Origin: Sporosarcina luteola
GTDB taxonomy: Bacteria > Bacillota > Bacilli > Bacillales_A > Planococcaceae
Assembly (NCBI RefSeq): GCF_007991495.1
Contig: NZ_BJYL01000052.1
Coordinates: 1 to 37,777, forward strand
Direction of reading: 5' to 3'
DNA length: 37,777 nucleotides
The number at the start of each line of letters is the position of its first letter. The first letter of the stretch is position 1. The position numbers were made by a program, and so were the translations under genes. Below, one piece after another: positions 17,955 through 24,699 of the stretch. The notes beneath the pieces were generated by a model. The model had not been told where the DNA came from. It saw only the letters and a program-made list of their open reading frames with translations, and did not search any database.

Positions 17955-18046
17955 TCTCCAAGCTTTCGCTACTGGAATTAGCACAGTTCTATACAAGTCT
18001 GTTGCTGAGGCATCATCGGGCCAGTCCCTACACCTCTCTGGATAAG
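17951..18046 (-). ncRNA. SAM-I (S-box) riboswitch
   Basis: On the minus strand CTTATC pairs with GATAAG to close P1. Between them lie the S-box blocks AGAGAGGTGTAGGGACTGG, CCCGATGATGCCTCAGCAAC, GTGCTAATTCCAG and TAGCGAAAGCTTGGAG. SAM binding is expected to favour the terminator and shut off the MetE-like gene. Confidence 0.95.
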
Positions 18047-18071
18047 AAAGTCGCTTATTAAGTTATTCAAC

Positions 18072-18100
18072 ACTCTACATGTGGACGAATCGAATGTCAA
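18072..18100 (-). promoter_or_regulatory. Promoter of the S-box gene
   Basis: TTGACA (18100-18095) and TAGAGT (18077-18072) on the minus strand are spaced 17 bp, about 25-30 bp before the aptamer. It lies just after the helicase stop, so the methyltransferase is transcribed independently. Confidence 0.75.
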
Positions 18101-18134
18101 GTATATTTCGATAGTTTTTAGTTTTGTATACTTC

Positions 18135-20816
18135 TTATCGCCATCCGCTGATCCGGTCCGCTTTTTTTACAAATGCTGCGGACAAGGCATTCATTCGCAC
18201 ACGAAGGAGGTTTTTTCTTCCCTCGATCGTACGTGTATAAATAAGTTCGCAATCCCCTAGGCGCTTTTCACATTCTGCATGGAAAAATTGGGCATACTCT
18301 TTTTTCCTAGCAATTTCATGGGGAATGGCATGGACGTCTTTTCGTTTCAGCAAGCTGCCTGCACGGCGGTTGATGAGATATCTAGGATTTTCAATCGGTG
18401 CGATGAACTCTTGCAAGGCGCCCATAAACACGTTCTTCTCATGTGTCGTCCCTTCCGTAAGCCAGCATGTATAGGCACCCATCCGGTCCGCGGTCACATG
18501 GATCATGCCTTCCGTGTAAGGCGTGTGCACGGCTTTGGCATGATGGAGTGACAAGTAGATCGCCTTTCCAATTTCCGCCATGCTGGATTCGACAGAAGGA
18601 TGCTTCATGTATAACCTCACAACCTTGAGAACGGATGGAAGGCCGAATGCCATCCCTACAATCAATCCTAGCCATAACCCGCCCCCTACCGGAACGTCCC
18701 GAAAATTCATAAAAAAACGGACCGCGTCAAACATCTCCCCTAAAAGTGTGAACCCGGCTATGTAGGACAAGGCTTTCAATGAATGAGGCAAATAAAAAGG
18801 CCGTGGCAGCGAACGTCTTTCCGTACTAAGTTCCTCTTCCATTTCCCGTCCTTTGTCAATTGCGCGCTGCCATCTTTCAACTAACCGATCTCGTTCCAAT
18901 GCTCTCTCGTAAGTCCGTTCATTGAGCATCTTGATTTTTCGTGGCGTATAAGGTGATTCCTCAAGATTCAGCCTCGACATCCCACTCTCAATCACGTCCT
19001 CTTTCTCACTCACCCCAACAAGTGATCGGAAACGGCGGGACAGTAATGCATAATCATGCCCCGGGTCTGCCACGTCACGGTCCACACATACGAGATGCCA
19101 GATGGATGAGGTCTTGCCAGGATTATTCCCGTCCACCCGGATGGCTCTTCCACGCATCTGATTCGATTGCATGAACGAGCCAACATAGGAAGCGATGATC
19201 AGTGAGTTGATACAAGGCGCATCCCATCCCTCCCCGAGCAAGGCCGCTGTTCCGATTAAGACGTGAAGGTCACCCGATGAAAACACCTCTGTCAGGACGG
19301 CAACCATTTTTTGACGATTTCCGGCTGTCAGTTCGGCACGGATATACGAAGCATCATGCGCTAACACTTTCCACTCAATCTCAATTCCCTGACGTTTTGA
19401 AACTTCCTGCGCAAGCCTTTGTTCACTTTTCGGCAGAATGACTAGTGATCCTGTTAGAATTCCTGCTTTCACATGAAGGCCGTCCTCCCGCCGGATTTTC
19501 TCAAAGATGGGCACAACTCCAATGCGCCGAAGCGGCAATTCATCACCTGAACTAGCGGGCAAATCCTCAAGATGGATATAATCGGCCAAGATGACCATTC
19601 GCAGCTTCTCTTGCAGCAGCTGTTTCTCAAATTTCACAATCTCACAAATGCCCGCCAGTTTGGAGATACTATGCGTAAGCTTCCGATTCATTTGTGCCGT
19701 GGAAAGCAGCTTGATGCTTCTTCGCTCGATTGCTCCTATTTGCGACAGCTGGAGTTTAATCCGCTTTCGCAAATTGTCTGTATCCGTCACCCTTTCATCA
19801 GTGAACAAAATTCCCGTTAATAGTTCCTCAAGCCATTCGTATGTAAACGGCGGCAGTGTGTGCTCGGGCATTCCCAAAATAGACATTGCCCCTTTGCAGT
19901 GTTCACTGCCCACCTGCTTAAGAAAAATTAACATGCTTGAAAAATAGGCGGGCTGATCAAGTATTTCTTTTATGTACTCCCTGGAATCTGTCAGCCACGG
20001 GTGGTTTTCGAGCAGTTCCTGTAGATATCCATCGGCAAAAAGTGCTTGGACGAATTGATCTGCCTCTTCTCGAAAGCGTAGAATCATTTGCAGCTCTTCC
20101 CCTTCAGGCGACGAGAAGTGGACATAATCCTGGTGCGGACAGAGCTCATTCTCCTTTACCAGTTCAGGAACACTTATCTCAAGATCGATAGGCCCGCATA
20201 GTTCCACATACCGCTCCCATTCCAGAGCGGACACGTCGAATGGCGGTGTAGCCGTCAAGGCGACTACATGGATATCTTGTAAAGAATTCCGGAGAGTCAT
20301 CATCGACTTCCACCAAGCCGTGCGCAAATGATGCGCTTCATCCAAAATAAGTGTACCGAAGCCGAACTCAGTAAGATTCCGTCGGATACCGATTTTATCC
20401 GATTTCACAGTTTCCTGATCTGTTTCAAGCTCCTGATCATCTCCGGCTTCCCCTTCAACGTCGTCGGGATTGCTGGCTTCTTGATAGACGCCATGCAACG
20501 CCTGATAGGTCGTCACCGTAATGAAATTCGGTTGCGTAATATCCATCGATAACCATTCAGGCTGCTTCCCTTCCAGGAATAATTCAGTGAAGCGTTCTTT
20601 CCATTGCTGTTTGATCGCAAGTGTCGGCGCGACGATCAATGTCGGTTTATCAAGACGCAGCATAACCTCCAGCCCAAGAACTGTCTTCCCTGATCCGGGA
20701 GGCGCCACGAGGTGAAGATGCCTGTTCGCCAGATGATCGTCCAATTCCCGAAGAATACGAGCCTGATACGACCGCCACTTATAACAGAACGCTATCCCTT
20801 CCGGAAATCTCTTCAT
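18135..20816 (-). CDS. Large SF2 (DEAD/DEAH-like) helicase with C-terminal membrane hairpin
   Basis: The ATG at 20816, with AAGGGAG eight bases upstream, gives 893 residues; an upstream in-frame start adds 18 residues but lacks a clear site. Helicase motifs: APPGSGKT at 38-45, IVAPT at 61-65, DEAHH at 159-163, TATPP at 188-192, and late motifs LLGEGWDAPCINSLI and QMRGRAIRVD. An acidic insert (about 115-140) precedes motif II. After the helicase core come a charged linker, two hydrophobic stretches (about 690-745, ALSYIAGFTLLG and GGGLWLGLIVGMAFG), and a soluble tail of about 165 residues that I do not recognise. Membrane anchoring of such a helicase is unusual. No methylase or nuclease gene is adjacent, so no defence role can be claimed. 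Confidence 0.8.
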   Translation of the reverse strand: MKRFPEGIAFCYKWRSYQARILRELDDHLANRHLHLVAPPGSGKTVLGLEVMLRLDKPTLIVAPTLAIKQQWKERFTELFLEGKQPEWLSMDITQPNFITVTTYQALHGVYQEASNPDDVEGEAGDDQELETDQETVKSDKIGIRRNLTEFGFGTLILDEAHHLRTAWWKSMMTLRNSLQDIHVVALTATPPFDVSALEWERYVELCGPIDLEISVPELVKENELCPHQDYVHFSSPEGEELQMILRFREEADQFVQALFADGYLQELLENHPWLTDSREYIKEILDQPAYFSSMLIFLKQVGSEHCKGAMSILGMPEHTLPPFTYEWLEELLTGILFTDERVTDTDNLRKRIKLQLSQIGAIERRSIKLLSTAQMNRKLTHSISKLAGICEIVKFEKQLLQEKLRMVILADYIHLEDLPASSGDELPLRRIGVVPIFEKIRREDGLHVKAGILTGSLVILPKSEQRLAQEVSKRQGIEIEWKVLAHDASYIRAELTAGNRQKMVAVLTEVFSSGDLHVLIGTAALLGEGWDAPCINSLIIASYVGSFMQSNQMRGRAIRVDGNNPGKTSSIWHLVCVDRDVADPGHDYALLSRRFRSLVGVSEKEDVIESGMSRLNLEESPYTPRKIKMLNERTYERALERDRLVERWQRAIDKGREMEEELSTERRSLPRPFYLPHSLKALSYIAGFTLLGEMFDAVRFFMNFRDVPVGGGLWLGLIVGMAFGLPSVLKVVRLYMKHPSVESSMAEIGKAIYLSLHHAKAVHTPYTEGMIHVTADRMGAYTCWLTEGTTHEKNVFMGALQEFIAPIENPRYLINRRAGSLLKRKDVHAIPHEIARKKEYAQFFHAECEKRLGDCELIYTRTIEGRKNLLRVRMNALSAAFVKKADRISGWR

Positions 20817-21039
20817 CTGCCAGTCTCCCTTTTTCACTCGGTTTTTATTTGGATAAAAGATCGTATACATAAAGTATATAGATTTAGTCAGAACTCAACC
20901 ACCCAAGAAACTCCTATCGCTTTCATAGTAAAACGTTGTTATCCCTCTCCAATAAAATCATGTGTACATAATAAACAATCTTATCCTTATTTAAATACTA
21001 AAAAGATATCTCGCTATTTTTTCATTTGTACATAAATAA
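20817..21039. other. Intergenic leader of the helicase gene
   Basis: AT-rich sequence. On the minus strand TTGAGT near 20895 followed by TATACTTT could be a weak promoter for the helicase, but the spacing is poor. I see no RNA, repeat or gene fragment. Confidence 0.3.
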
Positions 21040-21084
21040 AAAATGCGCATAATCAGATTTAGCATCTGAATTTATGTGCATTTT
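21040..21084. terminator. Orphan bidirectional hairpin
   Basis: AAAATGCGCATAA followed by TCAGAT pairs with ATCTGA and TTATGTGCATTTT, giving a stem of about 18 bp around TTAGC with a T run on each strand. It lies between the divergent helicase and small-membrane-protein genes, where neither needs a terminator on its downstream side. It may mark a lost gene or shield the two leaders. Confidence 0.5.
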
Positions 21085-21221
21085 CAAGTTTCTTTTATCT
21101 TCAATTCTCTAAACTGTTGTCAAAAGTTCCAATACTTTCTAACAGATGAATGGTATGCTTATAGATAGTTTTAGTAACTGTTCAATTTCCTCAAAAAGTG
21201 GTTGGTTTAAATAACTCTTAA

Positions 21222-21250
21222 TTGGATGGTTCTCGAAAATGTTTTATATT
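21222..21250 (+). promoter_or_regulatory. Promoter of the small membrane protein
   Basis: TTGGAT (21222-21227) and TATATT (21245-21250) are spaced 17 bp; a TATAAT follows at 21252. The gene starts about 45 bp downstream. Confidence 0.5.
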
Positions 21251-21300
21251 ATATAATTATAATGTATAGAATAAAAAACATTTATAAAAAGGAGTAAGGT

Positions 21301-21501
21301 ATGACGGCAGCTCTCATCGTTTCATTCATTTTTGTATTTATTGTTTTAGTTGTCGGACTGATTATGACCATATCCGCGGCTAATTCTATGAATAAAGGTT
21401 ACAAGAGTGAAAACAGTTTTTCTTCTCTGCTATGGGTTTATGTTCTAGCAATCCCATTTACTATTATAGTAGTTCTTGTAGGTATATTTCTAGTTTATTA
21501 A
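21301..21501 (+). CDS. Small two-helix membrane protein, unknown function
   Basis: The 66-residue protein has two hydrophobic helices (about 4-24 and 43-65) joined by a polar loop (ANSMNKGYKSENSFSS). AAGGAG lies seven bases before the ATG and a plausible promoter precedes it, so it looks like a genuine short gene. It is the only plus-strand gene in the left two thirds of the window. I recognise no family. Confidence 0.65.
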   Translation: MTAALIVSFIFVFIVLVVGLIMTISAANSMNKGYKSENSFSSLLWVYVLAIPFTIIVVLVGIFLVY

Positions 21502-21537
21502 CAACAGAGGACGGTTCGGAACCAGTGAAATAGTACA

Positions 21538-21595
21538 AATGGGGGAACTAGAAAGTTATTGGAGCTCTTTAGACATTTTCAAACATTCCCCCATT
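21538..21595. terminator. Possible convergent terminator hairpin
   Basis: AATGGGGGAA (21538-21547) and TTCCCCCATT (21586-21595) are perfect 10-base complements with a 38-base loop. It lies between the convergent small-protein and MocR genes and overlaps the last MocR codons. The large loop and weak T tracts lower confidence. Confidence 0.4.
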
Positions 21596-23020
21596 ATTTC
21601 TTAGCGCGTAGACAAACCTAGAAACGCCTTCTTTTATTGAAGCTTCGTTCCCTTTGCCATAAGTAAATCGAACGTATCCATTTTTTGAGCCCATTATTCT
21701 CCCAGGTACAAATGAAACGCCCTTTTTCATGGATTCTTCAAGTAACTTATATTCATCAATTTCATGATTTATTTTACACCATAAATGAATTCCGCCTTGT
21801 GGCACTAAATATGTAACCTCGTCTTTAGATAAGCTGTCCAAAGCCCAAATTAACGCATTCCTTCGCTCCCTCAGTTGAATCCTTAAATCTAAAACGTGTT
21901 TGTCAAATTGGGGGGAATCTAGAAATTGATTTGCTATCCATTGCGGAAAAACACTATGGCCAAAGTCAATTTGCTGTTTGCCGTCTGACAAGCGTTTAAT
22001 CACTTTTTCCGGACCAATAATCCAACCAATGCGCAGTCCTGATGCAACCACTTTTGATAACGAACTAATGTATAAAACATTATCATTATCGTCCATTGAC
22101 TTTAACGTAGGTCCAATGCACCCGTTGAATGACGTCAAATTATAAGGATCATCCTCTATTATTGGGAAACCGTGTTTTGATGATAATTCCAATATTCTCT
22201 TTCGGCGTTCCAGCGACATTTTCGTGCCAGTAGGATTTTGATAATCAGGATTTAAGAAGAGCATACGAATTCGATGTTTTCTTTGTAAAGCTTCAATATC
22301 ATCAGGATTTACACCATGTTGATCAACTGGGAGTAAAAGCGTTTTAACACCAAATGATTGAAAGATCGGTAAAGAGAATGCATAGGATGGGTCTTCAATC
22401 GCTACTGTATCCCCTGGTTTTAACAAGCACTGAACGATTAGGTGTATTGCTTGCTGAGCACCCGATGTAATCAATATGGAGTCTGGCTCAACCACCATAC
22501 TTTTATATGTTTTCATATGTTTACAAATGGTCTCCCGTAATCCCGCATCGCCTAAAGGATGATCGTAACCTAAATGCTCATCAAACGCATGCTCCTTAAG
22601 AATCCTAGCGAATTGGACGTTAGGTAGTAAATCTGCTGCAAGTTCCCCGCTTGATAGGTTAATCATTCCTTTTTGCTCAGTTTCATTACGAAGTTTCTGT
22701 ACCAACGGAAGATTCGGAAGAAATGAGCCATCCTCTACATATCTCCCCCAATTGGGAACCCTTTTATGAGTTAGCCCCCATATATCCGTATTTATATACG
22801 TGCCGCTCCCTATCTTTCTGACAATTAATCCGACTGCCTCTAGCTCATCATAAGCAGTCACCACCGTACTCCTATTAATCTGTAAGTTTTTTGCCAACTC
22901 ACGTTCAGATGGTAATGGCTGGTCCTGAGATAAATCCCCCGATACAATTGCATTCTCTATTTGTTCTACAAGTTGCCTATACATAGGTTTTTTTATTGAA
23001 CGGTCTAGCATAAATTGCAT
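21569..23020 (-). CDS. MocR-family regulator (GntR winged helix plus aminotransferase-like domain)
   Basis: The 483-residue protein has an N-terminal GntR helix-turn-helix (PLPSERELAKNLQINRSTVV, about 36-55) and a fold-type-I aminotransferase domain. The PLP lysine is Lys323 in ISSLSKVVASGLRIGW; NPDYQNPTG and DDPY also bind the cofactor. Such proteins (PdxR, GabR and others) sense PLP, often with an amino ligand. The usual divergent target gene is missing: a topB stub and a hydrolase lie upstream, so the regulon cannot be guessed. AAGGGTGGAG precedes the ATG. Confidence 0.92.
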   Translation of the reverse strand: MQFMLDRSIKKPMYRQLVEQIENAIVSGDLSQDQPLPSERELAKNLQINRSTVVTAYDELEAVGLIVRKIGSGTYINTDIWGLTHKRVPNWGRYVEDGSFLPNLPLVQKLRNETEQKGMINLSSGELAADLLPNVQFARILKEHAFDEHLGYDHPLGDAGLRETICKHMKTYKSMVVEPDSILITSGAQQAIHLIVQCLLKPGDTVAIEDPSYAFSLPIFQSFGVKTLLLPVDQHGVNPDDIEALQRKHRIRMLFLNPDYQNPTGTKMSLERRKRILELSSKHGFPIIEDDPYNLTSFNGCIGPTLKSMDDNDNVLYISSLSKVVASGLRIGWIIGPEKVIKRLSDGKQQIDFGHSVFPQWIANQFLDSPQFDKHVLDLRIQLRERRNALIWALDSLSKDEVTYLVPQGGIHLWCKINHEIDEYKLLEESMKKGVSFVPGRIMGSKNGYVRFTYGKGNEASIKEGVSRFVYALRNNGGMFENV

Positions 23021-23064
23021 TATACTCCACCCTTTATTTGTAATTTTTATATAACGATTTATGT

Positions 23065-23103
23065 ATTATGCTCATAATGATACAGTAAATGCTATTATAG
23101 CAT
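23065..23103 (-). promoter_or_regulatory. MocR gene promoter region with two inverted repeats
   Basis: ATTATG/CATAAT (23065-23078, 2-bp centre) and ATGCTAT/ATAGCAT (23089-23103, 1-bp centre) lie 45-85 bp upstream of the ATG. The second contains TATAAT on the minus strand (23099-23094), a candidate -10. The repeats are candidate autoregulatory sites; a clear -35 was not found. Confidence 0.45.
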
Positions 23104-23325
23104 CTCCTGATATCAGTATCCGGAAGTAGTGGTATAGATGACCTTGGCCATGAATCGGATGACAGTCACTCAAACAAATGAAATAAACGTGGATTTCTCC
23201 ACTTGTTCAACCTTTCATGAAGATTAATCTCACGCTAGATCCTAGCTCCCAACCCGTAAACTTCTCCCATTTATGCGATAATAACAGAACGAATGTTTCA
23301 TCATATAATGAAAGGAGGGGCTAGT
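23104..23325. other. Gene-poor region before the topB stub
   Basis: No gene is supported. A plus-strand frame ending at the TGA near 23199 (reads GIDDLGHESDDSHSNK) looks like a protein tail but has no start. The last 60 bases resemble the leader of the intact topB (CTTCTCC, TTTATGCGATAAT, CAGAACGAATGT against similar blocks before 24700), so the topB homology extends upstream of the stub. Confidence 0.3.
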
Positions 23326-23415
23326 GTGAAGCCAGCCATCCTAGCCGAAAAACCATCCCAAGCGAAAGCGTATGCAGACGCGTACGCGAACCGGGAGGCT
23401 TTCTTGAATTCATAA
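23326..23415 (+). pseudogene. Truncated 5' end of a second topB gene
   Basis: A GTG start with AAGGAGGGG at good spacing opens a 29-codon frame reading KPAILAEKPSQAKAYADAYA and then NREAFLNS before a stop. It aligns with the first 29 residues of the intact topB at 24700 (KPVIIAEKPSQAKAYADAF, then EGFLE). The match stops abruptly after FL, 13 bp before the end of the convergent hydrolase gene. The two copies differ by roughly a quarter of bases, so this is not a fresh duplication. It is a remnant of a divergent topB or of a recombination event. Confidence 0.85.
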
Positions 23416-23427
23416 CTTCCTAATCCA

Positions 23428-24381
23428 TCACGACTCTGTCGGTCTGTTAGCTAAAAACTCATTCAATTGCTCTGTAATTTCCTTGTATTTATCCAAGTAT
23501 AGTTGATGGGTACTATCAATTTCATAAACTTTCGTGTAGGTGGAATCCTTCGTCAAGTCGGTGTGCATTTTCACCCAGTCTCTATTTTTTTCAATAGGGA
23601 AATTCTTCTGTCCCTCTATCGATTCCGTTGCAAGGAAAAAAGCAACTGGCAAATTGGCAGGGAATGAATACTTTTTAGATTCATCAAGGTTTTCATTCAT
23701 ACGTGCAGCCTCGTCAACAACATTCTTGTTCGCATTTACTTTCTTTGCAATTTTACGGTATTGTTCGTTCACTTCGTCACTAACCTCAGGAATTGGTGGA
23801 ACATCATCCGATGCTGGCTGCTCATTATTTATAGCTATCCCATCATACATCGATGGCGTGCTCGTATCTAATCCTATGAAACCAGTCAGCTCATCGCCAT
23901 AGCTATCTACATATTTCATCGAATACACACCCGAGATAGAATGCGCCATCAAAATATACTTGTCCACACCTTCAATTTGCTGAACTGCTTCATGGATTTC
24001 CTCCGTGATATTTTCAATCGTACGCGGCTCATCGATCACATCACTCAGACCATAACCAAAAGGCTCAACGACAAGTACCCGATAGTGAGGTGTAAGTTCC
24101 TCTAGCATTTTAGTATAAGTTAAGCCAGGGGCGATATCTCCATAGCCAGGAATCCAGACGATGGTTTCCTCCCCTTCACCAACATCCAAAACGTTCATTT
24201 TCTTCCCTTTGACATCGACTAGCTGACCGTAGGACTTAATGCCCTGGTCTGTGCTTGATGATTGATCTACAACAGATTCAACCGGCTTAACGGGTTTTTC
24301 TACTACCTCATTGGAAGAACAACCAGCGCTAAGCGCCAATACCGACATAATTGAAAGTGCTACGGTATATCTTTTTTTCAT
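23428..24381 (-). CDS. Alpha/beta-hydrolase lipoprotein
   Basis: The 317-residue protein has a lipoprotein signal (lipobox LSAGC, Cys21), a Ser/Val-rich linker and an alpha/beta-hydrolase fold. The oxyanion region is WIPGYGDI at 76-83; the nucleophile elbow is AHSIS with Ser148, where the usual flanking glycines are replaced; the candidate catalytic His is in STHQLYLD near the C-terminus. It should act outside the membrane on an unknown ester, amide or peptide. AAAGGGAG precedes the ATG. It sits between a topB stub and an ABC ATPase scrap, which suggests local rearrangement. Confidence 0.82.
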   Translation of the reverse strand: MKKRYTVALSIMSVLALSAGCSSNEVVEKPVKPVESVVDQSSSTDQGIKSYGQLVDVKGKKMNVLDVGEGEETIVWIPGYGDIAPGLTYTKMLEELTPHYRVLVVEPFGYGLSDVIDEPRTIENITEEIHEAVQQIEGVDKYILMAHSISGVYSMKYVDSYGDELTGFIGLDTSTPSMYDGIAINNEQPASDDVPPIPEVSDEVNEQYRKIAKKVNANKNVVDEAARMNENLDESKKYSFPANLPVAFFLATESIEGQKNFPIEKNRDWVKMHTDLTKDSTYTKVYEIDSTHQLYLDKYKEITEQLNEFLANRPTES

Positions 24382-24459
24382 ACTAATAAACTCCCTTTTT
24401 CTCTATTATTCAGCCAGATTTCAACCTTCATCGGCTTATACTATTAGCTTACTCATTCA

Positions 24460-24481
24460 ATATGAAACGTATATGAAACGA
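24460..24481 (-). promoter_or_regulatory. 11-bp direct repeat upstream of the hydrolase gene
   Basis: ATATGAAACGT (24460-24470) is followed at once by ATATGAAACGA (24471-24481), as read on plus. Two copies spaced one helical turn apart, about 80-100 bp before the start, are typical of OmpR-family response regulator sites. The regulator is unknown. Confidence 0.45.
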
Positions 24482-24491
24482 ACTTTTTTAT

Positions 24492-24599
24492 TTAACGCAC
24501 ATCACGCCTCTTTATGCGCACTATTCTTGAGACCTCGATAATATCATCCGCAGTTTCTTCGTCTAGGTTACCCGTCGGTTTATCAGCTATCCCTATCCA
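24492..24599 (-). pseudogene. Remnant of an ABC transporter ATPase
   Basis: The minus strand reads GIADKPTGNLDEETADDIIE and then VSRIVRIKRRDVR before a stop. ADEPTGNLD is the Walker B/D-loop signature of MacB/LolD-type exporter ATPases; here the catalytic Glu is Lys. After DIIE about 50 residues including the switch histidine are missing, and the text jumps to what looks like the C-terminal IVRIKRRDV. There is no start and nothing ahead of Walker B. It is a scrap with a likely internal deletion. Confidence 0.7.
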
Positions 24600-24699
24600 A
24601 ATAAAGTATTTCTACACCCCTTCTCAACTTCATAGCTATCCTTCCTACTTTATGAGATAATCAGAACAAGTGTACCAACCTACAGACTGAGGTGAGAAA

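Noticed and set aside
18100..18134. AAGTATA/TATACTT inverted repeat considered as a helicase terminator
   Set aside because: The arms are short, widely spaced and overlap the S-box promoter; there is no T run.
18135..20816. Restriction or defence-island helicase
   Set aside because: There is no methylase, nuclease or other defence gene next to it. The flanking genes are metabolic or regulatory, so a defence role has no support.
23185..23230. GTGGATTTCTCCAC hairpin considered as a terminator
   Set aside because: The stem is short, there is no T run and no gene ends nearby.
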